Assembly (NCBI RefSeq): GCF_947489255.1
Contig: NZ_CANLCY010000003.1
Coordinates: 62,001 to 126,000 of the forward strand
DNA from: an uncultured Microbacterium sp.
GTDB lineage: Bacteria > Actinomycetota > Actinomycetes > Actinomycetales > Microbacteriaceae
DNA: 64,000 nt
Reading direction: 5' to 3'
Position numbers and translations under genes: made by a program
Shown: positions 33,278 through 41,822 of the stretch, in pieces
How the letters are laid out: the number at the start of each line of letters is the position of its first letter
How positions within the stretch are numbered: the first letter of the stretch is position 1
Notes under the pieces: model-generated
Told to the model about the DNA's origin: nothing
Seen by the model: the letters and a program-made list of their open reading frames with translations, nothing else
The model's database searches: none

Positions 33278-34333
33278 TCACTCCCCCGACGCGCGACGCG
33301 CGAGGAGGCGCTGGACGTGGCTCTCGATCTCACTGTCGTCGACGTAGCCCATGGCCGCGTACGGCGAGGCGACGGGGGCGACAGCGGCCGGGCGGGCCGT
33401 CTCGATCGGCGTGGGGGCCTGCTCGGCGGCGATGTGCCGAGCAGCCTCTTCGCGGGCCGCGGCCCGCAGGGCCTCGCGGGCGAGCTGCTCGTCGACTGTC
33501 GCTGCGGCACGGGAGCCGACCGAGGCGACGAGCGGGCGGGGCAGCTCACGGGGCGTCCACGTCGGGCGCGGTTCGGGCACGAGGGCGACGTCCTGCACCT
33601 CGGCCACGGAGCGGCGCACCGACACCTCGACGGGGCGCTGGGCGGTGCGGGTCGCCACGACGGAGATCCGACGCAGGATGACGAGGGATGCCACGACCAC
33701 CGACGCGCCCGCGAGCAGGAGCAGCGGAGCGGCTCCCCCGACGAGCTGCACGGCGCCGAAGCCCGAAGCGATGAGTCCGGCCAGCAGCGCGACGGAGACG
33801 ACGAGACGGAAACGCCGGCGCACCCGCGAGCGGCGAGCGGCGGGAATCGCGACCGCGGCGGCCTGCTCGGCGCGTGCGCGCTCCACGGCCTCTGCGCGTT
33901 CGGCGCGCGTCTTCTCGAGCGCCGCGGCGCGCTCGGCCCGGGCCACCTCGACGGCGGCGGCGCGCTCGGCGCGGGCCACCTCGATCGCGGCGGCGCGCTG
34001 CTCCTTGACGACGTCGCGATCACGGGCGCTCTCGAGCTTCGCGACCTCGAGGCGGGCCTTCGCCGCCGCCAGCTCGGTCTGCGCTTTCTGCGCCTGCACC
34101 TGACGAGCCAGCTTCTGCTGCTGGTGCGCGGTGCGGGCGGTGAGCTCGAGGTGCACCTCGCGCGGCGTCTCCGCCGTCTCCGCGAGCACGCGGAGAGCCT
34201 GGTTGAGACGCACGGCGTTTCGTTCGGCAGAGGTGAACCGATGCCGGCTCTGCCACGACGGCAGGAGATAGACCAACCACAGCGCGACCGCCACGAAGAC
34301 GATCACCCCGCCGCTCAGCACCTGGCCACCCAT
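33278..34333 (-). CDS. Membrane protein with Ala/Arg/Glu coiled-coil
   Basis: 351 aa. One N-terminal membrane helix (GGVIVFVAVALWLVYLLPSW, residues about 8-27) and a hydrophobic pair near residues 185-235 (LVVSVALLAGLIASGFGAVQ, then PLLLLAGASVVVASLVIL). Between them is a long coiled-coil built on repeats of RAERAAAVEVA (about residues 85-170). The last 110 residues are Pro/Ala-rich. Such proteins are common in Microbacteriaceae and usually uncharacterised. I do not recognise a domain. No clear ribosome site precedes ATG 34333. Confidence 0.8.
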   Translation of the reverse strand: MGGQVLSGGVIVFVAVALWLVYLLPSWQSRHRFTSAERNAVRLNQALRVLAETAETPREVHLELTARTAHQQQKLARQVQAQKAQTELAAAKARLEVAKLESARDRDVVKEQRAAAIEVARAERAAAVEVARAERAAALEKTRAERAEAVERARAEQAAAVAIPAARRSRVRRRFRLVVSVALLAGLIASGFGAVQLVGGAAPLLLLAGASVVVASLVILRRISVVATRTAQRPVEVSVRRSVAEVQDVALVPEPRPTWTPRELPRPLVASVGSRAAATVDEQLAREALRAAAREEAARHIAAEQAPTPIETARPAAVAPVASPYAAMGYVDDSEIESHVQRLLARRASGE

Positions 34334-34432
34334 GGGATAAAGGTAGGTCACCGAGAGATCACACCTCGGCATCCCCCCGCGTGTCGTGCCGAGAGTTCGT
34401 CGCAACGCAGGTCATATGCGCTGCGACGACCC

Positions 34433-35056
34433 TTACAGACGGTCGGCCGGAGGGATGCGCGCCGCGTCGGGCGGCACCTGCCCCCGCGCCCAGCGGTCCA
34501 GCGCGCCGTGCGGCACCTCTTCGCGCACCAGGGCGAAGGCGTAGTGGTCGCGCCAGTCTCCGTCGATGTGGATGTAGCGGCGGCGCAGCCCCTCGTACCG
34601 GAAGCCGAGCTTCTCGACCACGCGCAGGCTCGCGTGGTTCTCGGGGCGGATGCAGATCTCGATCCGGTGCAGGTTGAGCTCGGTGAAGCACACGTCGGTG
34701 GCCATCGCGACGCTGATCGTCGTGATGTTGCGTCCGGCGAACTCCTCCGCCACCCAATAGCCGATCGTCGCCGACGCGAGCGAGCCGCGCGACACACCCC
34801 ACACGTTCAGCTGCCCGGCGACCTCGTCGTCCCACGCCATCACGAAGGGGACGCCGAGGCCGTCACGGTACTGCTGGAGGAGGCGACGGATGCCGAGCCG
34901 CATGTCGAACGACACGGGGCCGTCGGGGCTGGTCGCCTCCCACGGACGCAGCCACGGGCGGTTGTCGATCAGCTGCTGCTGCAGCACACGCGCGTCGCGG
35001 TTGCGGATGAGACGGATCGACACCTCGCCGTGCCGCCTCGGGATCGATAGATCCAT
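34433..35056 (-). CDS. GNAT-family N-acetyltransferase (RimJ-like)
   Basis: 207 aa. It has the RimJ/RimL-type GNAT layout: an N-terminal VSIRLIRNRDARVL strand, then FVMAWDDEVAGQLNVWGV, IGYWVAEEFAGRNITTISVAM (acetyl-CoA pyrophosphate loop region), ELNLHRIEICIRPENHASLRVVEKLGF (the classic motif B with Asn-Ala-Ser) and the closing RRYIHIDGDWRDHYAFAL. It transfers acetyl from acetyl-CoA to an amine, often a protein N-terminus. ATG 35056 (MDLSIPRRHG) was chosen over a longer frame. Co-directional with galU, 14 bp downstream of its stop. Confidence 0.9.
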   Translation of the reverse strand: MDLSIPRRHGEVSIRLIRNRDARVLQQQLIDNRPWLRPWEATSPDGPVSFDMRLGIRRLLQQYRDGLGVPFVMAWDDEVAGQLNVWGVSRGSLASATIGYWVAEEFAGRNITTISVAMATDVCFTELNLHRIEICIRPENHASLRVVEKLGFRYEGLRRRYIHIDGDWRDHYAFALVREEVPHGALDRWARGQVPPDAARIPPADRL

Positions 35057-35070
35057 ATCGCTCCGCCGGG

Positions 35071-35961
35071 TCAGAGACCCTGCGCGAACTCCTTGAACCA
35101 CGGACGCAGAGCGGGGCCCAGGTCGTCGCGGTCGGCAGCGAGCTGCACGATGGCCTTGATGTAGTCGACGCGGTCACCCGTGTCGTAACGGCGCCCGCGG
35201 AACACGACGCCGTACACGCCGCCGCCATCGCCGCCACCGGTCGCGAGCTCCTCGAGCGCGTCGGTCAGCTGGATCTCGCCGCCCTTGCCGGGCTCGGTGC
35301 GCTCGAGGATGTCGAACACGTCGGGACCGAGGACGTAGCGGCCGATGATCGCGAGGTTCGAGGGGGCGTCCTCCGCCTTGGGCTTCTCGACGAGCTGCGT
35401 GACCTTGACCACGCCGTCGTCTTCGGTCGGCTCGACCGCGGCGACACCGTAGAGGTGGATCTGCGCGGGGTCGACCTCCATGAGGGCGATGATCGTGGCA
35501 CCGCGCTTGTCGTACTCGGCCATCATCTTCTCGAGCAGCGGGTCGCGCTCGTCGATCAGGTCGTCGCCCAGGAGGACCGCGAAGGGGTGGTCGCCGACGT
35601 GGCTGCGCGCGCGCAGCACCGCGTGGCCGAGGCCCTTGGGCTCACCCTGGCGCACCATGTGCACGTCGGCGAGGTCGGAGGAGTGCTCCACCTTGGCGAG
35701 CTTGTCGTGGTCGCCCTTCTCGCGGAGCTTCGTCTCGAGCTCCGGCATCGAGTCGAAGTGGTTGGCGATGTTGTTCTTGTTGCGTCCGATGATGATCAGG
35801 ACGTCCTGGATGCCGGCGGCGGTCGCCTCTTCGACGACGTACTGGATGGCCGGCTTGTCGACCACCGGCAGCATCTCCTTGGGCATGGCCTTGGTGGCAG
35901 GAAGGAAGCGAGTACCGAGTCCTGCGGCCGGGATCACGGCCTTGAAGGGCTTATGAGGCAT
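35071..35961 (-). CDS. galU: UTP-glucose-1-phosphate uridylyltransferase
   Basis: 296 aa, the usual GalU length. It makes UDP-glucose for envelope polysaccharides, glycolipids and trehalose. The nucleotide-binding start is AVIPAAGLGTRFLPATKAMP (about residues 8-27), followed by KEMLPVVDKPAIQYVVEEA, PKGLGHAVL, FAVLLGDDL (metal-binding Asp) and KGGEIQLTDAL. ATG 35961 is preferred because AGGGT stands 7 bp upstream; ATG 35967 would add two residues. It is divergent from the cyclo-ligase gene, with 63 bp between start codons. Confidence 0.95.
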   Translation of the reverse strand: MPHKPFKAVIPAAGLGTRFLPATKAMPKEMLPVVDKPAIQYVVEEATAAGIQDVLIIIGRNKNNIANHFDSMPELETKLREKGDHDKLAKVEHSSDLADVHMVRQGEPKGLGHAVLRARSHVGDHPFAVLLGDDLIDERDPLLEKMMAEYDKRGATIIALMEVDPAQIHLYGVAAVEPTEDDGVVKVTQLVEKPKAEDAPSNLAIIGRYVLGPDVFDILERTEPGKGGEIQLTDALEELATGGGDGGGVYGVVFRGRRYDTGDRVDYIKAIVQLAADRDDLGPALRPWFKEFAQGL

Positions 35962-36024
35962 GGGCATACCCTAGCGGGAGCGTGTGTCGTCGTCGTCAAC
36001 ACGCGCGCACGTAGACTTACCCGC

Positions 36025-36621
36025 ATGCCGGATCGCATCGAGCAGGCCAAGCGCGCACTGCGCGCCGATCTGCGCGAACGACGCCAGATCGTGTCGTCCC
36101 AGACCCGCGACGCGGCGGAGGCCGGCATCAAGGAGCAGCTCGACGCCCTCGTCGACCGGCTGGGCGCGCGTAGCATCTCGTGCTTCCTGTCGACGCCCAC
36201 CGAACCGGGCACCCACGCATTCGTGACCGCGGCGGTGGCGCGCGGCATCCGGGTGCTCCTTCCGATCACGCGCGAGGACGGGCTCCTCGACTGGAGCGTC
36301 GCCACCCCCGAGACCGAGATCGCCGAGGGACTGTTCGGCCTGCCCGAGCCCGTCGGCGACGTGCTCGGCCCCATCGCCGTCAACGACGTCGACCTGCTCG
36401 TCATCCCCGCGGCCGCCGTCGACCGACACGGGATGCGCCTGGGCTGGGGACGCGGCTACTTCGACAAGACCCTGGGCTCGATGGAGAAGTGCCCGCCGGT
36501 GTACGCGGTGATCTTCGACTCGGAATTCGTCGACGATGTGCCCCGTGACGTGCACGACCAGCCCGTCACGGGCGTGGTCACGCCCACGCGGACCATCGCG
36601 CTCGCCTCTCATCACGCCTGA
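36025..36621 (+). CDS. 5-formyltetrahydrofolate cyclo-ligase family protein
   Basis: 198 aa. The family converts 5-formyl-THF to 5,10-methenyl-THF with ATP in folate recycling. The signature VDRHGMRLGWGRGYFDKTL (about residues 133-151) holds the phosphate and magnesium site. The N-terminal helix MPDRIEQAKRALRADLRERR and the central LVIPAAAVDR are typical. ATG 36025 is 63 bp from the divergent galU start. It is followed 18 bp later by the FmdB gene on the same strand, a neighbourhood common in actinobacteria. Confidence 0.92.
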   Translation: MPDRIEQAKRALRADLRERRQIVSSQTRDAAEAGIKEQLDALVDRLGARSISCFLSTPTEPGTHAFVTAAVARGIRVLLPITREDGLLDWSVATPETEIAEGLFGLPEPVGDVLGPIAVNDVDLLVIPAAAVDRHGMRLGWGRGYFDKTLGSMEKCPPVYAVIFDSEFVDDVPRDVHDQPVTGVVTPTRTIALASHHA

Positions 36622-36639
36622 CCACCCGAAGGAAGACCC

Positions 36640-36909
36640 ATGCCCACCTACTCCTACGCCTGCAAGCAGTGCGGCCACCGCTTCGACGCCGTGCAGTCCT
36701 TCTCCGACGCCGCGCTCACCGAGTGCCCGGAGTGCGGCGGCGAGGTGCGCAAGCAGTACGGATCGATCGGGGTCACCTTCAACGGTTCGGGGTTCTACCG
36801 CACCGACTCCCGCGGGTCGAGCGCGTCGTCGTCCGGTGGCGCGTCCTCCGGTTCTTCGGCATCATCGAAGTCGGAAACGAAGACGTCCGCTCCCTCTTCG
36901 GCCTCCTGA
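36640..36909 (+). CDS. FmdB-family putative regulatory zinc-ribbon protein
   Basis: 89 aa. The N-terminal MPTYSYACKQCGHRFDAVQS and ECPECGGEVRKQYGSIG give the two CxxC pairs (Cys8/11 and about Cys30/33) of a zinc ribbon, followed by the conserved VTFNGSGFYRTD. The remaining 30 residues are almost all Ser, Ala, Gly and Thr and look disordered. The precise role of FmdB proteins is unknown. A good AAGGAAG precedes ATG 36640. Confidence 0.92.
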   Translation: MPTYSYACKQCGHRFDAVQSFSDAALTECPECGGEVRKQYGSIGVTFNGSGFYRTDSRGSSASSSGGASSGSSASSKSETKTSAPSSAS

Positions 36910-36943
36910 GTCCGAGGCGGCGCGGCAGAAGGGGAGCCAGCGC

Positions 36944-37363
36944 ATGATCAAAGGATTCAAGGAGTTCATCCTCCGCGGCAACGTCATCGACCTCGCGGTC
37001 GCGGTCGTCATCGGAGCGGCGTTCACCGCCATCGTCAACGCCCTCGTGCAGGGCCTGATCAACCCGCTGATCGGGTTCCTGTTCCAGGTCGGCGACCTGA
37101 GCGATCTGAACGTCACCGTCCCGACCCTGTTGGGCGGCACCTCGACGTTCGAATTCGGCGCCATCCTGGTGGCGATCATCAACTTCGTGGCCGTCGCCGC
37201 GATCGTGTACTTCGTGTTCGTGTACCCCATGAACCACTGGAAGGCTCGCGCCGCGGCGCGCGCCGGTGTGGCCGAGGCGGCATCCGAGGAGCCGAAGCTG
37301 CCCACCGAGCAGGAGCTGCTCGTGCAGATCCGCGACCTGCTGGAGCGCCAGAACAAGCTCTGA
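36944..37363 (+). CDS. mscL: Large-conductance mechanosensitive channel
   Basis: 139 aa, full length for MscL, the pentameric channel that vents solutes on osmotic downshock. The conserved start MIKGFKEFILRGNVIDLAVA leads into TM1 (VVIGAAFTAIVNALV). TM2 is GAILVAIINFVAVAAIVYFV, and the cytoplasmic helix ends TEQELLVQIRDLLERQ. AGGGGAG lies 7 bp before ATG 36944. It is third of a co-directional run with the cyclo-ligase and FmdB genes and is closed by a stem-loop. Confidence 0.96.
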   Translation: MIKGFKEFILRGNVIDLAVAVVIGAAFTAIVNALVQGLINPLIGFLFQVGDLSDLNVTVPTLLGGTSTFEFGAILVAIINFVAVAAIVYFVFVYPMNHWKARAAARAGVAEAASEEPKLPTEQELLVQIRDLLERQNKL

Positions 37364-37381
37364 GCGAGTCGGAGCCGATGT

Positions 37382-37423
37382 GACGGCGTCCGCGCGGGAC
37401 CACGGGTCCGGCCGGACGCCGTC
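37382..37423. terminator. Stem-loop terminator between mscL and the repeat-expanded gene
   Basis: GACGGCGTCCG (37382-37392) pairs perfectly with CGGACGCCGTC (37413-37423). Inside it GGACC pairs with GGTCC around ACG, extending the stem. GCCGTTTCC follows. It lies between convergent genes and could serve both. Confidence 0.75.
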
Positions 37424-37433
37424 GCCGTTTCCA

Positions 37434-37892
37434 TCAGTAGTGCGGCGGGACCTCGCGCATCATGCGCTCGTCGTTGGGCCCGGATGCCGTGGGCCGCGTG
37501 CCCGTGCCGCGCGCGGGATCGTCGGCGGGGGCCGGCTCGGCCGTCGTTCCCGGGGCCGCCAGCAGCCGCGCGCGGCGGGCGCCGCGCACGCGCACGACCG
37601 GTTGGCGATCGGCGGGGGCGTCGGAGGCTTCGACAGGCTCAGCCACCGACGCACGCTCAGCCGAGGTTGCCGCACGCCGAGCCGAGCCCGCCGCATCGGA
37701 GGTCCCTGAGCCTGTCGGAGGGACCGGAACGGCCGCCGCGTCGGAGGCTTCGACAGGCTCAGCCACCGACGCACGCTCCGCCGCGGTCACCGCACGCTCA
37801 GCCGAGCTCGCCGCATCGGAGGTCCCTGAGCCTGTCGAAGGGACCGGAACGGCCGCCGCGTCGGAGGCATCGACGGGCTCAGCCGGTGGCAT
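37434..37892 (-). CDS. Small unknown protein whose N-terminal part is repeat DNA
   Basis: 152 aa. Only the C-terminal 60 residues look like ordinary protein (RQPVVRVRGARRARLLAAPG and the end SGPNDERMMREVPPHY). The N-terminal 90 residues are two 120-bp tandem copies of a palindromic repeat, read as SVAEPVEASDAAAVPVP-type peptides. The frame starts at ATG 37892. An upstream ATG at 37908 gives MTEDPDATG and then stops, in another frame, which suggests the insertion displaced the original start. It follows the helicase-like gene by 23 bp. Function unknown. Confidence 0.5.
   Translation of the reverse strand: MPPAEPVDASDAAAVPVPSTGSGTSDAASSAERAVTAAERASVAEPVEASDAAAVPVPPTGSGTSDAAGSARRAATSAERASVAEPVEASDAPADRQPVVRVRGARRARLLAAPGTTAEPAPADDPARGTGTRPTASGPNDERMMREVPPHY
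37621..37884. repeat. 120-bp tandem duplication carrying the CTTCGACAGGCTCAG element
   Basis: Two near-identical 120-bp units at 37621-37740 and 37741-37860, and a partial third to about 37884. Each unit contains a half element (GCTTCGACAGGCTCAGCC) and a full 25-bp palindromic element of the GGTCCCTGAGCCTGTCGAAG type (37701-37725 and 37821-37845). The units differ at about nine positions. Related elements occur at 50196-50256 and 57192-57387. Confidence 0.9.
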
Positions 37893-37915
37893 CCGGATCC
37901 TCGGTCATCGCGGAC

Positions 37916-40900
37916 TCAGCCGGGCAGGTCGAGGGACTCGGTCGTGGCGTCGGGCGCGGCGGAGTCGTCGGGCGCGACGCCCAACAGCTCCGCGATGCGC
38001 GCGGCGACACCCGCCGGGTCGCTGTAGAGGTCGAACGCGTGCACGCGCACGTAGTGCCAACCGAGGCGCCGCAGGATCTGCGGGCGCAGGCGCAGCGTCT
38101 CGCGCAGCGATTCCCCGATGGTCTCGGGATCGCTCTCGGCCACCACAGCCTTGCCCTTGTAGCGGGCGACGAGGGGAAGGAGTCCGCGGTAGTCGACGTC
38201 GACCTCGACGCCGAGGCGGCGCAGCTCCCGCGCCAGAGCGCGGGTGAGCGGATCGGCGAGGTCTTCGAGGCGGCTCTCGCGACCGCGGGCGGCGACGTTG
38301 CCGAGGATGCCCATGAGGGTCGCGGCGCCGTGCTCGAGGCGGCCGTCGTCGAACGCCGAGGGGCGGATCGACGACACGATCACCATCGAGCGGCGCGCGC
38401 GGGTCATGCCGACCGTGAGCAGGCGCTCCCCGTCGGGTGTGGACAGGTCGCCGAAGTCGCTGAGCACGCGCCCGTGGCGGGTGAGGCCGAAGCCGAGCGA
38501 GAACACCACGCGATCACGGCTCTCGGCCACGGACTCCTCGAGGGTGAGCACGGCGAAGGGCTCGGCGGCATCCCTCGACACGAACTCCGCGACGTCGGAG
38601 CGGCCGGCCAGCGCCGCCACGACCGAGGCGCGCACGCGCTCGGCGTGCTTGCGGCTCGCCGTGACGACCATGAGCGACTCCGACGCGCGGTTCACGGCGT
38701 GCTCGACCACGAGGGTCACCACGCGGGCGACCTCGGCGTCGGGGCTCTCGACGGCACCGCTGACGGGATCGGGGGCTCCGACTCCGCCCTCGACGTAGTC
38801 GACGCTCAGGCTGCCGCGGCCCAGGTACGAACCGGCCCAGGGCAGTGAGACGATCTCCCCGCCATAGAACGCGTCGTTGACCAGCTGCGACAGGTCCTCT
38901 CCCCCGGCGCGGTAGCTGCGGGTGAGCGTCTCGACCGGCAGCAGCTCCGCGATGCGCTCGAAGACCGAGGTCTCATCGAACGGCACCTCGTCGGCGTCGT
39001 CGGGCGCGGCGGCGATGGCGGCGCTCACGCGGAAGGGCGTCGGCTTCTGCACGACCGGGTCACCGAACAGCACGACCTGCCGCGCGCGGCGCAGCGCCGG
39101 CGTCGCCTCGGCGAGGCACAGGGCCGCGGCATCCGCGATGATCACGACGTCGAACGCCAGATCGTGCGGCACATCGGGCACCTCGTAGGGCGAGGCCAGC
39201 CACACCGGCGCGAGGGTGCGCAGCAGGGTGGGGGCGGCATCCGAGATCTCCTGCGCCGTGTGCAGCCCGTCTTTCAGCGAACGCTTGAGCGCGGCGGCCT
39301 CGTCGGGGTGGTCGACGATGCCGATGCGCCACTGCGTCGCGAGCTGGGCGGCCAGCAGGGGCCCCGCGGCGGCCGCATGGGCCTCGTCGACGAGCCGGAA
39401 GTCGCGCTCGAGACGGTCGACGACGCTCGTGTTGGCGCCCAGCAGCGCCCGGTCGGTGCGCAGCAGATGCTCGAGGGCCGACTGCCACCACGCGAACTCG
39501 AGCTCGGCACCCACGCGCTCCTCGGGAACGTGACGCACCGACAGCTCGACGAGGAGCTGCTCCAGGCCCAGACGCGCGAGCTCGGAACGCAGCTGCGCGC
39601 GCTCGACGAGGTTGTCGAAGAAGGTCGACTCGGCGGCGAGCCCGGCGAGGGTGCGGATCAGACGCTGCACGGGCAGGGTCGCCAGGCGGTCGGAGCCCTG
39701 ACGGCCGAGGACCTGGTCGAGCTCGCCGAGCAACGCATCGGTGCGCTGCCACGCGACGTGCACGTCGGCCAGACCCAGCGGCACCTCGGGGGTCACGCCG
39801 GCCTCGACCACGCGCTGCCACTCGGTGCGCTGCTGCTGGATGCGCACGAGCGCCTCGTACATGTCGGGCACGTGCACGCCCGGGCGCACGTACTCCTTGG
39901 AGAGGCGCTTGAGTCGGCGGCGGTTCGGACCGCTCATCGCCGAGGCATCGCGACGCGGCGAGTGCGCGTCGATCAGCTCGCCGAGCGGGCGCTCGAACAC
40001 GCTGGGGCTGAAGCGGTCGAGCGACTCGCGGATGCCCTGCAGGAGCTTGAGATACGCGCCGAGCTCGGACACCGTCTGGAACGGACGCATACGCGTCTGC
40101 GCGATGAGCTCGTAACCGCGCTCGAGCAGGCGCGGCACCTCGGTGGCGTGCAGCTTGCCCGCCAGATCGTGGGCGGCCCGCGCGTCTTCGGTGCGGGTGA
40201 AGCTGACTCCGTACCACGGCGAATCATCGGGGCCGAAGCGGAACTCGCCCAAGCGCGCGGCCATCGCGAGCGCGCGGGTCGCCGCATCGCGACGACCGGC
40301 GAGACGCTCGAGCGTCGCGAGATCGAACCGCGCCTCGGTGGACGGGGCGGGAGACGTGGATGCCAGGGACGTCAGCGCGCGCAGCACATCGAGCGCCGAG
40401 ACCCCCAGCGCCAGATGCGGCTCGGTCACGGCCGAGCGGTAGTCGCGCAGCACCGTGCGCAGGCGCACGAGGGCGTCGTCGATCTCGGCGACCTTGGGCT
40501 GCTCGGCCTTCTCGTTGCGGCCGATCGCGCGGATGAGGTCGCGGCGTACGTGGTGCGGGGAGACGGCGAGTCCGGTGAGACCGACGCCGGCGAGGCGGTG
40601 CCGGATGCCGTCGAGCGTCGAGCGGCGAGCGCTGACGACGAGCACGCGCTTGTTGTCGTGCACGAGCTGACCGATCGCGTTGATCACCGTCTGCGTGCCG
40701 CCGGTGCCCGGCAGCGTGTGCACGGCGAGGGAGTGACCGGCCGCGATGCGCGAGAGCACGCGCTCCTGCTCGGCGTCGGCGTCGAGCAGCAGCGTGTCGG
40801 CGGCGGGCGCGCGCTCGTCGGGGCTCACGACGGCGGGGTCGGCACGGCGCACGCTGACCCGGGCGCGATCGTCGGGGTGCCCGGCGAGGGCGTTCAGCAG

Positions 40901-41596
40901 GGGATCGTCGAGGTCGTGCGTGTCGCGCGCCATGCCGGAGCCCACGTCGGCGAACGACGAGATGATCAGGCGCGGGTGCACCACGAAGGTCGGCACGTGC
41001 GAGGTCAGGCGACGGATGTGGTCGATGACGGGCTGCGGCTTGAAGACGCCCTGGTCGTAGGCGAGACCCGCGAGCGCCGCGCTGTCGATCTGGATGCCGA
41101 GATGCGTGCGGAACGCGCGCGCGAGCTCGGGGTTCATCACGAAGGCGCCGTGCAGCTTGAGCTCGAAGTCGCCGTGGTGACGGCGGATCGCGAGCGGGCG
41201 CAGCAGCACGGGCGCCGACCACTCCACTCCCCCGATCTTCCACGCCGAGAGACCGACGGCCAGGTGCACGGGCTCGAGTCCGCGCGCGGTGCGCAACTCG
41301 ACGTTTTTGGCGGTGATGCGGTCGGCCGCCATGCGGGCCGTGCGCAGGGCGACCTCGTCGCGGAAGAGATTGGACAGCATCGTCGCGCGACCGGTGATGA
41401 ACTGCGGGAGCGAGCCGGGGTGGGCCTTGGTGATGTCGATGCCCGCGTCGAGCGCGTCGTCGAACCGCAACAGCGTCGAGCGCCCGCCCAGGGCTGCCGC
41501 CTCGGCGCGGATGCGATCGCGTTCGGGGTCGGCGACGTGGCGGACCACGATGCCGGGCTCCGACAATCGCAGCTCGCCCGGATCGACGGACGACAT
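37916..41596 (-). CDS. Helicase/REase-like protein with degenerate ATPase motifs
   Basis: 1226 aa, built like UvrD/DNA2-type superfamily-1 helicases with a C-terminal nuclease-like domain. The Walker A position reads LPGTGGTQTV, with Gly where the Lys should be. The Walker B position reads VVIIADAAALCLAEA, lacking Asp-Glu. Later helicase regions survive (TRSYRAGGEDLSQLVN, VGMTRARRSMVIVSS). The end (KGKAVVAESD, LRETLRLRPQILRRLGWHYV) resembles the MTES_1575 restriction-endonuclease-like domain. ATG 41596 follows GGAGA. ATP hydrolysis by the usual mechanism is doubtful. Confidence 0.8.
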   Translation of the reverse strand: MSSVDPGELRLSEPGIVVRHVADPERDRIRAEAAALGGRSTLLRFDDALDAGIDITKAHPGSLPQFITGRATMLSNLFRDEVALRTARMAADRITAKNVELRTARGLEPVHLAVGLSAWKIGGVEWSAPVLLRPLAIRRHHGDFELKLHGAFVMNPELARAFRTHLGIQIDSAALAGLAYDQGVFKPQPVIDHIRRLTSHVPTFVVHPRLIISSFADVGSGMARDTHDLDDPLLNALAGHPDDRARVSVRRADPAVVSPDERAPAADTLLLDADAEQERVLSRIAAGHSLAVHTLPGTGGTQTVINAIGQLVHDNKRVLVVSARRSTLDGIRHRLAGVGLTGLAVSPHHVRRDLIRAIGRNEKAEQPKVAEIDDALVRLRTVLRDYRSAVTEPHLALGVSALDVLRALTSLASTSPAPSTEARFDLATLERLAGRRDAATRALAMAARLGEFRFGPDDSPWYGVSFTRTEDARAAHDLAGKLHATEVPRLLERGYELIAQTRMRPFQTVSELGAYLKLLQGIRESLDRFSPSVFERPLGELIDAHSPRRDASAMSGPNRRRLKRLSKEYVRPGVHVPDMYEALVRIQQQRTEWQRVVEAGVTPEVPLGLADVHVAWQRTDALLGELDQVLGRQGSDRLATLPVQRLIRTLAGLAAESTFFDNLVERAQLRSELARLGLEQLLVELSVRHVPEERVGAELEFAWWQSALEHLLRTDRALLGANTSVVDRLERDFRLVDEAHAAAAGPLLAAQLATQWRIGIVDHPDEAAALKRSLKDGLHTAQEISDAAPTLLRTLAPVWLASPYEVPDVPHDLAFDVVIIADAAALCLAEATPALRRARQVVLFGDPVVQKPTPFRVSAAIAAAPDDADEVPFDETSVFERIAELLPVETLTRSYRAGGEDLSQLVNDAFYGGEIVSLPWAGSYLGRGSLSVDYVEGGVGAPDPVSGAVESPDAEVARVVTLVVEHAVNRASESLMVVTASRKHAERVRASVVAALAGRSDVAEFVSRDAAEPFAVLTLEESVAESRDRVVFSLGFGLTRHGRVLSDFGDLSTPDGERLLTVGMTRARRSMVIVSSIRPSAFDDGRLEHGAATLMGILGNVAARGRESRLEDLADPLTRALARELRRLGVEVDVDYRGLLPLVARYKGKAVVAESDPETIGESLRETLRLRPQILRRLGWHYVRVHAFDLYSDPAGVAARIAELLGVAPDDSAAPDATTESLDLPG

Positions 41597-41822
41597 CGAA
41601 TCGTCTCCGTCGGCACCGATCACGGTACCGTCCTCAGCTCGCCACACACCTGTCAGACTAAGCCGGGCGATCGGGGAAGCCCTGTAGTGGCGGCGAGTTT
41701 CGCGACAATCGACGACACGCCGCGCCACCGGCGCTTCCTCCCCAGGCGGCGGATCGGCGGCATCCTCCCCACTTTCGCGGGATCACCCCGCGGGGCTCGG
41801 CGACGGTGAAGAAGATGAAGAG

